From an uncultured Fibrobacter sp. (GTDB taxonomy: Bacteria > Fibrobacterota > Fibrobacteria > Fibrobacterales > Fibrobacteraceae): a stretch of DNA of 64,000 nt. Made by a program: the position numbers and the translations under genes. The stretch covers positions 1 through 64,000 of the forward strand of contig CAMUYW010000008.1 in assembly GCA_947165045.1 (NCBI GenBank), read 5' to 3'. Shown in pieces: positions 35,914 to 45,938 of this stretch. The notes under the pieces are model-generated. The model was not told the origin of the DNA. It saw only the letters and a list, made by a program, of their open reading frames with translations, and did not search any database. Each line of letters opens with the position of its first letter. Within the stretch, counting starts at the first letter, position 1.

Positions 35914-36945
35914 TTAGAATCCTATGGCAAGACCTGCACCAAACTTAAAGCCGTTCATGTGGTGCTTTTTCGGAGAAGGATCCTGTTTTACCTTATTGCC
36001 TTCGGTGTCCTGAACATCCTTGTAGAAGGCTGTTTCGAAGAAGTCAACAAAGTAGGTTGCCTGAACGAGGAACATTACGCGGCTTGCGCGGTTGAACAAA
36101 ACACCGCCACCAACTTGCATGGAAAGACCGCTGGATTCATTTTCTTCTTCGTCAGAATATCCATAGCTGGAATAATGGGTATAGTAGGTGTAACGCCAGC
36201 TATAGGAGAGACCGCCACCCACGAATGGAGAAATATTCGATGTCGTGAACGGGTAGAAACCAGAAAGCGATACATCAATAAGCATTGGATTGCCATTGGA
36301 ATTTCCCGGATTGCTTACGGACCAGTCTAGGCCGAAAAGGAAGTCCTTGGCATCATACAAAACGAAGAGTCCAAGACCTGCATCCATTTTTGCTTCAGAC
36401 GGATTGAGCGGAAGTTCGCCCAAAATCTTGCCACCCCAGTAAGAGGTTACGCCTTTTTTCTTAGGATTCTTGGTTTCTTGTTCGGTGACAGTGTAGATGT
36501 CATCGTCATTGGTTGCTTTTTTCTTAGTGCCAATGTTTTTTGCAACACGCTGGATGATTGGATCGAAATCGTCGGGATTCTTTGCCTTGAGACGGTCGCT
36601 CCAAACCGGAGCTTCGTTATTGACGTCGTAGAGTTTAAAGGCTGTGATGACGTTTTCGCCAAGGCGCGTAAATTCAGCCATGATGAACTTGGTGCAGTTC
36701 TTTTGCATTGCAATCTTGTTTGCTGATTCGCGGTCACCAACTTTTATGGAATCATCTTCGGCATAGTTAACCAAAACATAGCGTCCGTTATCGTCAATAT
36801 AGGCGTTCATGAGTTTTTCGGCTGCGATGCCAAAATCATCATTTAAGCCGACCATACTGAATGGAGCCAAGTAAACACGTTCGGCTGCATAAATAGAAGC
36901 AGCAAGAGCAAGTGTTGTGGCGAAAAATTTTTTGATGCAGTTCAT
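35914..36945 (-). CDS. Secreted/outer-membrane hypothetical protein
   Basis: Signal peptide, soluble N-domain, barrel-like C-terminus ending FKFGAGLAIGF. Confidence 0.6.
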   Translation of the reverse strand: MNCIKKFFATTLALAASIYAAERVYLAPFSMVGLNDDFGIAAEKLMNAYIDDNGRYVLVNYAEDDSIKVGDRESANKIAMQKNCTKFIMAEFTRLGENVITAFKLYDVNNEAPVWSDRLKAKNPDDFDPIIQRVAKNIGTKKKATNDDDIYTVTEQETKNPKKKGVTSYWGGKILGELPLNPSEAKMDAGLGLFVLYDAKDFLFGLDWSVSNPGNSNGNPMLIDVSLSGFYPFTTSNISPFVGGGLSYSWRYTYYTHYSSYGYSDEEENESSGLSMQVGGGVLFNRASRVMFLVQATYFVDFFETAFYKDVQDTEGNKVKQDPSPKKHHMNGFKFGAGLAIGF

Positions 36946-37078
36946 ATAAGAATCTCCTTTAAGTAAGAATTTAGCAATTAAAGGGTAAAAAGAAAAGTGT
37001 TTTTTTTCCCAAATGGATGATTTGGCGATGAATGGATAGAATTTTAGGCTAAAATGCGCGATAGGGTGATGAAAATGC

Positions 37079-37849
37079 TTAATTTGGCAGTTCTTTTTCG
37101 AGAATTTCTTTCATCTTGTGGGTCAATTTAGTTGCACTCTTGGTCATCGGCATATCGATGTATTCATTTATAGAAATAGGAGCAAGGACCTTCAGGTTGT
37201 ACAAATATTTTTCTGTTGGATGAAATTGCAATAATTTATCGTGTTTGCGGAGGCCAATTTTGTCGTTTCCGCCAAAGAAAATAGGAATGACATCGTTTTT
37301 GGAATAAAGCGCAAATCGAGCGGCCCCTTTTTTGAAATCCCACGGTTCGCCGGGTTTTGTACGCGTGCCTTCTGGGAATATGATGAGGTTGTTGCCTTCG
37401 TCCATCGATTTTTTTGCTTGTTTCAATTGATCTTCGAACGGAATGTTATTGGGAATATAGAGATTCTTTATAATAAGCGAAATAAATTTATTTTGGATGA
37501 GTTCGCCTTTTACAATGCAATCGGCGTTTGGAACGAGCGAAAATAGAATCACCACGTCGAAAAGCGAAGGATGATTTGCAATGACAACTTTGGATCGGAT
37601 TTTTTTGAGCGATTCTTTGTTCTCTACGGTGAGACGGACTGCTCCGAAAATGCTTGTGATTTTGACGAAAAATTTAAAGTATTGGTGGTTGAATTTTCGC
37701 ACCATTTTCTTGAATCTTGTTTCTGAAAATCCTGACAGAATGTGCATAATCGGAAATAGCAAAATGGCCAAAATTAAGCTACAAATGCCGAAAAACGCAA
37801 AACAAAAGAGTTTTACGAAAACGCGACGGATGTAGCGGATTTTTGCCAT
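37079..37849 (-). CDS. Lysophospholipid acyltransferase-family (LPLAT/PlsC-like) protein
   Basis: VVIANHPSLFDVVIL (NHxxxxD), IIFPEGTRTKPGEPWDFKKGAARFAL. Confidence 0.88.
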   Translation of the reverse strand: MAKIRYIRRVFVKLFCFAFFGICSLILAILLFPIMHILSGFSETRFKKMVRKFNHQYFKFFVKITSIFGAVRLTVENKESLKKIRSKVVIANHPSLFDVVILFSLVPNADCIVKGELIQNKFISLIIKNLYIPNNIPFEDQLKQAKKSMDEGNNLIIFPEGTRTKPGEPWDFKKGAARFALYSKNDVIPIFFGGNDKIGLRKHDKLLQFHPTEKYLYNLKVLAPISINEYIDMPMTKSATKLTHKMKEILEKELPN

Positions 37850-37854
37850 GTGCG

Positions 37855-38532
37855 TTACGCCCGTTGCATGTTGATGGCGCAGAGAAAAGCTATTGCTTGT
37901 TCTGCGGCCGTGTCAAAGTTGTTGTGCAACATTTTAAGGTACGAAAGTTGGCTTAAAATGTCGATGTTTTTCAGTGCCAGGTCTGCTTTCGATTCGTCGG
38001 TCGTGAGGCGGAGCGCTAAGGCGCAGACGGCGTTCGGGCAAGGGACTCCTGCAACAGGCGCATAAACTTCTGGAATAAGTTCGTCTGCAAAAATGAATGT
38101 GCGCGTGTCTGCATTTTCGACTTCGAGTGCGGCAAGGCAATCCGTGAGGCCTGTGGTGAACGCATCTTTCCCGGAGAAAACGGCGGAGTACCCGGCGGTG
38201 TTGGCTTCGAGAATCGATGCGTTTGCAATGGAGGCGTTAAATACCGAAAGGCTGAAATGCGCGGGTGAGACCATTCCCGTATCAATAAGTGTCTGCGAAA
38301 TTTTAAGCTGCTGGTTGATTTCGCCAAATTGCGATGCAAATGTCACTTTGCATGGTTCAAGTTTGTTGCCGCGAGAATCGCGCGAAACTTGATCGCTCAC
38401 GAGCACGACCATGCGCGAAATGGAGCTTAAACGGCGGCGCGTAAGCATCGGGACGAACGACACATCCGGTTTGGGTTGCGCTTCGGTCGGGATAAAGCTT
38501 GCCATTCTTTCGATAAAAACTTTACGGGCCAT
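37855..38532 (-). CDS. Beta-ketoacyl synthase-like protein lacking the active-site Cys (aryl-polyene cluster type)
   Basis: FVPMLTRRRLSSISRMVVLVSDQV...SLSVFNASIANASILEANTAGYSAVFSG...PNAVCALALRL; ketoacyl-synt_2-like. Confidence 0.7.
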   Translation of the reverse strand: MARKVFIERMASFIPTEAQPKPDVSFVPMLTRRRLSSISRMVVLVSDQVSRDSRGNKLEPCKVTFASQFGEINQQLKISQTLIDTGMVSPAHFSLSVFNASIANASILEANTAGYSAVFSGKDAFTTGLTDCLAALEVENADTRTFIFADELIPEVYAPVAGVPCPNAVCALALRLTTDESKADLALKNIDILSQLSYLKMLHNNFDTAAEQAIAFLCAINMQRA

Positions 38533-38533
38533 G

Positions 38534-39637
38534 TTATTTTTTGCGGAAACGGAGGAGGGAATAGGCGTTCGGGCCCACGTTGTGGTGCGCTTCTTTCAAT
38601 TCGAATCCGGCAATTTCGATGGCGCGTTTGAGCTCGGCGTAGCGGTACATTTTGCTGTTGCCGTTCGCGATGCAAGTGAAGTAAAGCGATGTGGCTTGCA
38701 AAGAGTAGGCCGCGGCTTCAAAACGTTGTTTGTCCCAAAGCGGTTCGAGCACGTAAACGTCTGTTTCTGGCGTGACTGCGCTGTGGATTTTCGTCAAGAT
38801 TTTTGTGACTTGTTCGAGCGAAAAGCAATCCAAGAATTGGCTCATCCAAACTGCATCAGCGCCTTTCGGAAATTCGGTTGTATCGTCGAGAACGTTGCAG
38901 GCGACAGTGTCGATGCGGTCGGAAAATCCTGCGGCTGCGGCATTCTTTTCGGCAACCGCGGTTTGCCCCGGCAAGTCGATGATGGAAACTTTAACGTCTG
39001 CGTTGTATTTGCAGCAGGCGATTGCCCATTTTGCGGTGTTTCCGCCGATGTCAAAAAGGCGGGGCGATTTGCGTTCAGCGAGTGTTTCGAAGACAATCGG
39101 GAGTGCTTCGGGGAATGCTAAGTCGGAGTAAAAATGATCAAAGCCGAACCAGCTCTTCTTTTGCTGTTCGGTCAGTTGCGAAAGGCCTTCGTAAACTGTT
39201 TTCCAGGGGCCCAAGTGGGGGAGGCCGGCGGGTTTTCCGCTGCGGATGGACTGCTCAAGATTCTCGGCTCCGCGATAGCAGATGTCTTCGGAAAAGTCCA
39301 TGTTCACTTGAGTCATTTCGTCTTTCATGAGAAAAAATCCGATTTTCCCGAGCGTGAGGCGCAAGTCATCTTCGCCAGAATCTTTGTGGATTTTGATGGC
39401 TCCCATGCCAAGTCCCATCTCCACAAGTACGCCAATACCGTAAAGCGAAATGCCCAGTTTTTGGGAAAGTTCCGAAATCGTGATTCCCTTTTTGCGGGCG
39501 TTGCTGATTTCGTCTAGGATGCCCATGTTTCTGAGGGCGCGTGCGGCTTGGAAACTGAGTGGCGCAAATGCGATTTTTTGGGCTTCGAACTTGGCGTTTA
39601 CGGCATCGATGGAATCGTTTTTATAAAAATCGAACAT
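38534..39637 (-). CDS. SAM-dependent O-methyltransferase-like protein
   Basis: N-terminal winged-helix-like region, RLFDIGGNTAKWAIACCKYNADVKVSIIDLPGQTAVAEKNAAAAG SAM-binding segment. Confidence 0.8.
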   Translation of the reverse strand: MFDFYKNDSIDAVNAKFEAQKIAFAPLSFQAARALRNMGILDEISNARKKGITISELSQKLGISLYGIGVLVEMGLGMGAIKIHKDSGEDDLRLTLGKIGFFLMKDEMTQVNMDFSEDICYRGAENLEQSIRSGKPAGLPHLGPWKTVYEGLSQLTEQQKKSWFGFDHFYSDLAFPEALPIVFETLAERKSPRLFDIGGNTAKWAIACCKYNADVKVSIIDLPGQTAVAEKNAAAAGFSDRIDTVACNVLDDTTEFPKGADAVWMSQFLDCFSLEQVTKILTKIHSAVTPETDVYVLEPLWDKQRFEAAAYSLQATSLYFTCIANGNSKMYRYAELKRAIEIAGFELKEAHHNVGPNAYSLLRFRKK

Positions 39638-39748
39638 GTTATCTCTGTAGCGAATTCATGATAGAAAATTACAACATTAATATAAAATTATTTTTCTATA
39701 TTGCCTATCCAAGAAAGAACAAACCTTGATTGAGGTCGCTAGAAATAT

Positions 39749-40024
39749 ATGTCCGATTTGAATACCCGTATTAAGGAAGTCATTATTGAATCCCTTGAAC
39801 TGGAAGATATTACCCCAGCCGATATAGTCGATTCTGCTCCGATTTTTGGGAAGAATGCTGCTGGTGAAGGGCTTGGTCTTGATTCGATTGACGCTTTGGA
39901 ATTGGGCATTGCCATTAAGGAAAATTTTGGTGTGACGTTCTCGACCGTGAAGGAAGAAACCAAGAAGCATTTTGCATCGGTGAACGCACTTGCAGACTAC
40001 ATTTCTGCAAATTCTAAGGGCTAA
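39749..40024 (+). CDS. Acyl carrier protein 1
   Basis: LGLDSIDALELGIAIKENFGV phosphopantetheine attachment motif. Confidence 0.88.
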   Translation: MSDLNTRIKEVIIESLELEDITPADIVDSAPIFGKNAAGEGLGLDSIDALELGIAIKENFGVTFSTVKEETKKHFASVNALADYISANSKG

Positions 40025-40027
40025 TCC

Positions 40028-40285
40028 ATGGACAAAAATGTCATTTTCGAAAAGATAAAGGCGGCCCTTATCGAAGATTTCGACTTGGAAGAAGAACGCA
40101 TTCTCCCGGAAGCCAAGCTCTACGAAGATTTGGAACTGGACAGCATCGACGCTGTGGATTTGATTGTCAAGTTGAAGTCGTTTTTGCCGAGAAACATTGA
40201 CCCGGAGGCGTTCAAAAAAATGCGCACTCTACAGAACGTGGTCGATGGCGTATACAATCTTGTTCGAAATTCGGAATCCAAGTAA
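40028..40285 (+). CDS. Acyl carrier protein 2
   Basis: LELDSIDAVDLIVKLKSF phosphopantetheine attachment motif. Confidence 0.88.
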   Translation: MDKNVIFEKIKAALIEDFDLEEERILPEAKLYEDLELDSIDAVDLIVKLKSFLPRNIDPEAFKKMRTLQNVVDGVYNLVRNSESK

Positions 40286-42681
40286 TGAAACAGATGGCGG
40301 GAAAGATTTTCTTTACCGCGATTTCTGTTCTGTATCCGGTAATTGTCTATTGCGGGTATAGATACTGGGGGCTTTCTCCAAGGCGCTTGAGCTTGATGCT
40401 TTTAGCGCTTGCCTTTTATCATTTTTTGAATTTTACGCGGAGTAAGTCGCAAGTGGAGCGCGGGCGGACCGGCATTTTTGTTGTGTTGGTTCTCGTGTGT
40501 GCGCTTGTGGCGTTTTTTGCGGATAACATTTTATTCGTCAAGTTTTACCCGGTGCTTGTGAACTTGAGCTTGCTCTCGTTCTTTGGCTTTACGCTGTGGA
40601 AGCCGCCCAGTTTTGCATTCCGCATGGCTAGCCTTCATGACAAGTCGCTAGAGAAATCACCTTCGTTTAAAGCGGTGGAGCGCTACTGCCGGAATGTGAC
40701 GGTGGGCTGGTGCATTTTTTTCATTGTGAACGGTTCTATCGCCACTTTTACAGTTTTTGTAGGGTCTGACAAAATTTGGTCGCTGTACAATGGTTTGATT
40801 TCTTACATTTTAATCGGTTTAATTTTTATGGTGGAATATTTGGTTCGAAAAATGGTGCAGAGTAAAATGCAATCGTATGTTCCGGTTTGCGATTTGGAAC
40901 TGGATTCCCGCCCGAATGGGGCTCTTGTAAGTTTTGATGCTGGCGCGGATGCTGCGAATGTTGGCGGAGCGGTCGCAGGGAATAGGACTTGGGGCGATTT
41001 TGTAAGCGATGTTTCCAAGGTGCGCTATTATTTGGAAGCGCGTGAAAATACGCCATGGATTTTGCATTGCGAAGATTCATATTTCTTTACGGTGGCGTTG
41101 ATCGCGATGCTCCAGAGCGGGCGTAAAGCGCTTGTAACTGCGAACCGCCAAGAAGCTTTTATCAAAGAAATCAAGAAGCCGGAATACGGATTTTTGACGG
41201 ATGAACCGTTTGCGGGTGATGATTCTGCAACGATGATTCAGGACGTGCTTGCAGGTACAGCGAGCGGGGAATGCGTGGAAGAAAAATGCGCGCCGCTTAA
41301 ATTCGGCAAGTTTGACAAGTCTAAAGCCGAAATGGTGATGTACACGTCTGGCACGACAGGCGAACCGAAAGCTGTGTACAAACTTTTCTTGCAATTTGAG
41401 AATGAACTTTTTGAATTGGTGAAAGTTTTTGGAAACGATTGGGTGAATCGCAAGGTTTATAGCACGGTCAACCATCATCATATTTACGGTTTATTGTTTA
41501 CGGCACTGCTCCCGATTGCAACAGGCCTTCCGTTCCGCAGGCATCGCATTGATTTCCCGACTGAACTTGCAAATATTGCAGGCGAAACCGCTGTGATTGC
41601 ATCGAGCCCTGCGTTCTTGAAGCGTTTGTCTGCTGAAACGGATAAGGCCATTGGCTTTAAGTGCCCGCCGATTATTTATTCGTCCGGTGGCCCGCTCCCC
41701 GAAGATGTTGCACGCAAAGCTAGTGAACTTACGGGCTATTGGCCGATGGAAATTTATGGCAGCACAGAAACGGGCGGCATCGCGTATCGTCAATCCAAAA
41801 ATGGTCCGGTGTGGAAACCGTTTGAAGTTTGCAAAATGTGCCTTGCGGAGAATGGATGCTTGAATATCAAGTCGAGCTACATTCTTGAAGCGGATGGATT
41901 TACCACGGGTGATTTGGCGGACCTTTACGATGACGGTCGCTTTTTGCTCAAGGGGCGTTCGGATTCGATTGTGAAAATTGAAGAAAAGCGCATTTCGCTC
42001 CCTGAAGTGGAAAATCGCTTGAAGCAGACCGGCTTAGTGCAAGATGTTCGCGTTGTACCGATGGTGGGCAAGCGCCAGTATTTGGCGGCTGCTATTGTGC
42101 TGAATGATGCTGGTCGTGAAAAATTTGCAGGCGCTCCGAAGCTTGCTGTCAATAATTTCTTCCACGATTATTTGCTGAAGTTTATTGAAAATACGGTCTC
42201 GCCCAAAAAATGGCGCTATCTCGAAGAATTGCCGCAGAATACTGAAGGCAAAATTCGCATGCGCGATATCCAAGCGCTTTTTGGACTTGCTGAAAGCCCG
42301 AATTTTAAGATTCTCAAATTCCGCAGAGAGCCAGGCGTGTTAACGGCGAAAATTTTGTTCCCTGCGACAAGCGATTACTTTGACGGGCATTTCCCAGAAT
42401 TCAAATTGCTGCCAGCGGTTGTGCAAGTGGATATGGTTTTGCGCTTGGCACGGAATTTCTTGGATGTACCCAAGGATCTTTCGAAGATGAACCGTACGCG
42501 TTTCGCAAACCCCATTCTGCCTGATGTTCCGGTAATGGTGAAAATCAGTTACGACGCGGATGCAGGCAAGGTGACTTTTGCATTTACGAGCGTTGATGGA
42601 GAGACCTCGTTCTCGAACGGCTCGATGATTATGCAGACGAGTGTTGCAACCGTTGCGGGTGCAGGAGAAAATCGTGAGTAA
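40285..42681 (+). CDS. Tri-domain fusion: COG4648-like membrane domain + AMP-dependent acyl-ACP ligase + ApeI-like hotdog dehydratase
   Basis: Multiple TM helices (1-200); MVMYTSGTTGEPKAVYK, EIYGSTETGGIAYRQS, FLLKGRSDSIVKIEEKRISLPEVE; C-terminal FPATSDYFDGHFPEFKLLPAVVQVDMVLRLA. Confidence 0.85.
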   Translation: MKQMAGKIFFTAISVLYPVIVYCGYRYWGLSPRRLSLMLLALAFYHFLNFTRSKSQVERGRTGIFVVLVLVCALVAFFADNILFVKFYPVLVNLSLLSFFGFTLWKPPSFAFRMASLHDKSLEKSPSFKAVERYCRNVTVGWCIFFIVNGSIATFTVFVGSDKIWSLYNGLISYILIGLIFMVEYLVRKMVQSKMQSYVPVCDLELDSRPNGALVSFDAGADAANVGGAVAGNRTWGDFVSDVSKVRYYLEARENTPWILHCEDSYFFTVALIAMLQSGRKALVTANRQEAFIKEIKKPEYGFLTDEPFAGDDSATMIQDVLAGTASGECVEEKCAPLKFGKFDKSKAEMVMYTSGTTGEPKAVYKLFLQFENELFELVKVFGNDWVNRKVYSTVNHHHIYGLLFTALLPIATGLPFRRHRIDFPTELANIAGETAVIASSPAFLKRLSAETDKAIGFKCPPIIYSSGGPLPEDVARKASELTGYWPMEIYGSTETGGIAYRQSKNGPVWKPFEVCKMCLAENGCLNIKSSYILEADGFTTGDLADLYDDGRFLLKGRSDSIVKIEEKRISLPEVENRLKQTGLVQDVRVVPMVGKRQYLAAAIVLNDAGREKFAGAPKLAVNNFFHDYLLKFIENTVSPKKWRYLEELPQNTEGKIRMRDIQALFGLAESPNFKILKFRREPGVLTAKILFPATSDYFDGHFPEFKLLPAVVQVDMVLRLARNFLDVPKDLSKMNRTRFANPILPDVPVMVKISYDADAGKVTFAFTSVDGETSFSNGSMIMQTSVATVAGAGENRE

Positions 42682-43423
42682 CGCGGTAAAAATTTGCGCT
42701 ATTGTGCCGGTTTACCGCCACGAAAACGTTTCACGAAATGTAGTGAAATCGCTTGTTGCATTGGGTGTTCCCGTGATTCTTGTGGATGATGGCAACACTC
42801 CCGAAGGCCATGAAATCCTTGAATCTGTTGCGGATGAGTTCTATGATGTGGAACTTGTAACGCACAAATGCAATCTCGGAAAAGGGGCGGCAATGCGTTC
42901 TGGCATGGAGGCTGCAGTATCCGCAGGTTTTACACATGCGCTGCAAGTCGATGCTGATGGCCAGCATGATATGGAATCGATTCCTTTCTTCATCAAGGAT
43001 GCTAAAGAACATCCTGAAGATTTGATTTGCGGTTACCCCAAGTACGATGAATCGGTGCCGAAAGCGCGTGAACAAGGCCGCAAAATTACGAGTTTCTGGG
43101 TCGCAATTGAAACGCTCTCGTTTGAAATTCCCGATGCTATGTGCGGTTTCCGCGTGTACCCGCTGGCGACATCTTGGCCGATTATGAAGCGCTTGCGCAA
43201 TAAACGCATGGGTTTTGACATTGAAATGATTGTAAGGCTTTCGTGGGCTGGCGTGAAAATGCGCTTTTTCCCCGTGAAGGTGCATTACCCGAAAGATGGT
43301 GTTTCGAATTTTAGAATGTTCCATGACAACGTTGTGATTTCGATGACGCATACGATGCTTTGCATTGGCATGGTGTTTAGACTCCCGTTAATTTTGTGTC
43401 GTCGCTTGTTTAAAAAGAAATAG
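42674..43423 (+). CDS. Family 2 glycosyltransferase
   Basis: CAIVPVYRHENVSRNVVKSL...VILVDDGN...NLGKGAAMRSGMEAAVSAGFTHALQVDADGQHD; GTG start, 8-bp overlap with previous gene. Confidence 0.88.
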   Translation: MSNAVKICAIVPVYRHENVSRNVVKSLVALGVPVILVDDGNTPEGHEILESVADEFYDVELVTHKCNLGKGAAMRSGMEAAVSAGFTHALQVDADGQHDMESIPFFIKDAKEHPEDLICGYPKYDESVPKAREQGRKITSFWVAIETLSFEIPDAMCGFRVYPLATSWPIMKRLRNKRMGFDIEMIVRLSWAGVKMRFFPVKVHYPKDGVSNFRMFHDNVVISMTHTMLCIGMVFRLPLILCRRLFKKK

Positions 43424-43425
43424 AT

Positions 43426-44379
43426 ATGAGCGAGCATTGGTCCGAAATTGAAGAAGTTGGCGGGAGCCCTTGGCATTTTCGATTTATGCTTTGGGTCGTG
43501 TGCCATTTGCCGCTGTTTTTGGTTGAATTTTGTACGGCAGTAATTTGCTTCTTCTTTTGGCTTGGGGCAGCTCCGGTTCGCGCTCGTTCTAAAGTTTATC
43601 TTAATCATTTGCGCAAAATGGGTGTACGCGTTGGTGTGTTTGGAACGTACAAACACATCCTTTCGTTTGCGCTTTCGATGATGGAAAAATTGCTTGGTTG
43701 GAAAGGCGCGATAAAGCTGAACCACATTGAAAAACAAAATGATGATTTGCCTTTGCTGGTAGAACAAATTAATAAAGGCGAAGGCGCTTTTTTGTTGTGT
43801 TCGCATTTAGGGAACATGGAAATGTTGCGCTCGCTGACGGGTTATGGCGAGTACCATACTGCAAAGAATTTTCGAGTTTATCCTGTGGTCGATTTGTCGG
43901 GCTCGAAAAAGTTTAATGCGCTCCTTCGTGAATTGAATCCTGAGTTGATGGAAAATATGATTGATGCTAATTCAATTGATGTGGATTCTGCAATTTGGAT
44001 GAAGGAAAAAATTGTTGAAGGAAATCTTGTGGTGATTGCTGGAGATCGCACTTCGGCAAATACGAGAGATCGTGTCATTGAAACGGAATTTCTTGGCGAA
44101 AAGGCGAACTTTCCGGAAGGCGCTTTCTCGCTTGCGGGCATTTTAAACGCGCCTGTTTATTTTGTTTTTGGTATTCGCAAGCATGACTTCAATATCCGTT
44201 CGCCTTATGAAATGCATGTGGTGCGAGCCAAGACTTCTCTGGAATGCTCGCGTAAGGAACGGCCCGAGCGTTTGAAAATGCTCTTGCGTGAATATTCGGA
44301 AATCTTGGAACATCTTTGCAAAGCGCATCCGTACCAGTGGTATAATTTTTACAATTTCTGGGAAGGTTTTGAAAAATAG
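43426..44379 (+). CDS. LpxL/HtrB-like lysophospholipid acyltransferase
   Basis: GAFLLCSHLGNMEMLRSL; VVIAGDRTSANTRDRVIETEFLGEKANFPEGAFSLAGILNAPVYFVF. Confidence 0.83.
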   Translation: MSEHWSEIEEVGGSPWHFRFMLWVVCHLPLFLVEFCTAVICFFFWLGAAPVRARSKVYLNHLRKMGVRVGVFGTYKHILSFALSMMEKLLGWKGAIKLNHIEKQNDDLPLLVEQINKGEGAFLLCSHLGNMEMLRSLTGYGEYHTAKNFRVYPVVDLSGSKKFNALLRELNPELMENMIDANSIDVDSAIWMKEKIVEGNLVVIAGDRTSANTRDRVIETEFLGEKANFPEGAFSLAGILNAPVYFVFGIRKHDFNIRSPYEMHVVRAKTSLECSRKERPERLKMLLREYSEILEHLCKAHPYQWYNFYNFWEGFEK

Positions 44380-44394
44380 GTGGAGAACATTCAG

Positions 44395-45921
44395 ATGAAA
44401 ACAGTAGTTATCGGAAACGGTAAACTTACTATTGAAGATATTGTTGCCATTGCGAAAAAGCAAGCGACTGTTAAACTTGATGATTCTGCGGAATTCCAAA
44501 GAAAGATTGATTCTGGCGCGGAATTTCTGGATGAAGCTTTGGCTGAACATGGGGGCATTTATGGCGTAACGACGGGTTATGGCGATTCTTGTACGCAGGT
44601 TTTGCCGCCGGAACATTATAGCCAACTCCCGATTAACTTGACTCGTTTTCATGGATGTGGTCTCGGCAATTATTTTGATGAAGAAACGACTCGCGCGATA
44701 ATGGCAGTTCGCCTGAATACATTAGCGCAGGGCTTTTCCGGCGTTAGCTACGCACTTTTGAAGATTATTACGCTGTTCTTGCAGAACGATATTTTGCCGC
44801 TGATTCCGCAGGAAGGCTCTGTGGGCGCAAGTGGTGACTTGACTCCGCTTTCTTATTTGGCTGGTGCAGTCATTGGTGAACGCGATGTGATGTACAAGGG
44901 TGAACGTAGGCCTTCTTTGGATGTAATGAAGGAATTGAATATTGCGCCCCACAAGTTCCGCCCTAAAGAAGCGATTGCTATTATGAATGGAACGGCTGCG
45001 ATGAATGCTGTTGCATGCATGGCGTTTTCGCGCGCTGAATACTTGTGCGACCTTGCTTGCCGAATTACGGCAATGATAACGGTTGCCATGAAGGGGAATG
45101 CGTATCACTATTACGAACGCTTATTCGAGGCTAAACCGCATCCGGGATTGGGCTTGGCTGCAAAGAAAATTCGCAGTGCGCTGAATCTTGATGTTGCCAA
45201 GAATGTTGTTCCCGAAAAGATTCAAGACCCGTATTCCTTGCGTTGTGCTCCGCATATCATTGGGCTTTTCTATGATTCTAGTGCATTCTTGCGCCAACTG
45301 ATTGAAATTGAACTCAATAGCGCAAACGACAATCCGATTGTCGATCCGTTCACTCGGAACATTTTCCATGGTGGGCATTTCTATGGCGGTCATATTTGCC
45401 TTGCAATGGATACTTTGAAGAATATGGTGGCCAATGTTGCGGATCTTCTTGATCGTCAGCTCGCTATGATTGTCGATATCAAGTTTAATCGTAACTTACC
45501 GCCGAATCTTGCGGGTAGCAAGGGCGATTACGATATCAATCACGGCTTTAAGGCTGTGCAGATTGGAGTCTCGGCGTGGACTGCAGAAGCGCTCCACCTT
45601 ACAATGCCGATGAGCGTGTTTAGCCGTTCTACGGAATGTCACAATCAGGACAAGGTCAGCATGGGGACAATTGCGGCTCGTGACTGCATTCGCATTTTGG
45701 AGCTTACGGAACAGGTGGCTGCGGCGGTGCTTTTGGCTTCGGCTCAGGCGCTCCGCATTCGCTTGGAACGTAATGAAATTGACATGGACCGTCTCAAAAA
45801 TCTCAAGGATACGTACGATCAAGTTTTTGCAAAATTTGAACCGCTTGAATGTGACCGTCAACTTGAAAAGGACTTGCGCAACACATTGGAACTCATTCGT
45901 AGCAAGTATTATGCGGTATAG
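44395..45921 (+). CDS. Aromatic amino acid (histidine/tyrosine-type) ammonia-lyase
   Basis: YGVTTGYGDS; GSVGASGDLTPLSYLAGAVIGE with MIO-forming ASG; AMNAVACMAFSRAEYLCDL; ELNSANDNPIVD. Confidence 0.92.
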   Translation: MKTVVIGNGKLTIEDIVAIAKKQATVKLDDSAEFQRKIDSGAEFLDEALAEHGGIYGVTTGYGDSCTQVLPPEHYSQLPINLTRFHGCGLGNYFDEETTRAIMAVRLNTLAQGFSGVSYALLKIITLFLQNDILPLIPQEGSVGASGDLTPLSYLAGAVIGERDVMYKGERRPSLDVMKELNIAPHKFRPKEAIAIMNGTAAMNAVACMAFSRAEYLCDLACRITAMITVAMKGNAYHYYERLFEAKPHPGLGLAAKKIRSALNLDVAKNVVPEKIQDPYSLRCAPHIIGLFYDSSAFLRQLIEIELNSANDNPIVDPFTRNIFHGGHFYGGHICLAMDTLKNMVANVADLLDRQLAMIVDIKFNRNLPPNLAGSKGDYDINHGFKAVQIGVSAWTAEALHLTMPMSVFSRSTECHNQDKVSMGTIAARDCIRILELTEQVAAAVLLASAQALRIRLERNEIDMDRLKNLKDTYDQVFAKFEPLECDRQLEKDLRNTLELIRSKYYAV

Positions 45922-45938
45922 AGGAGTCTTGGAATTTT

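Noticed and set aside
44395-45921. Assigning hutH and a histidine-utilisation role
   Set aside because: No other hut genes nearby; embedded in a polyene-type cluster and selectivity residues do not match canonical HAL.
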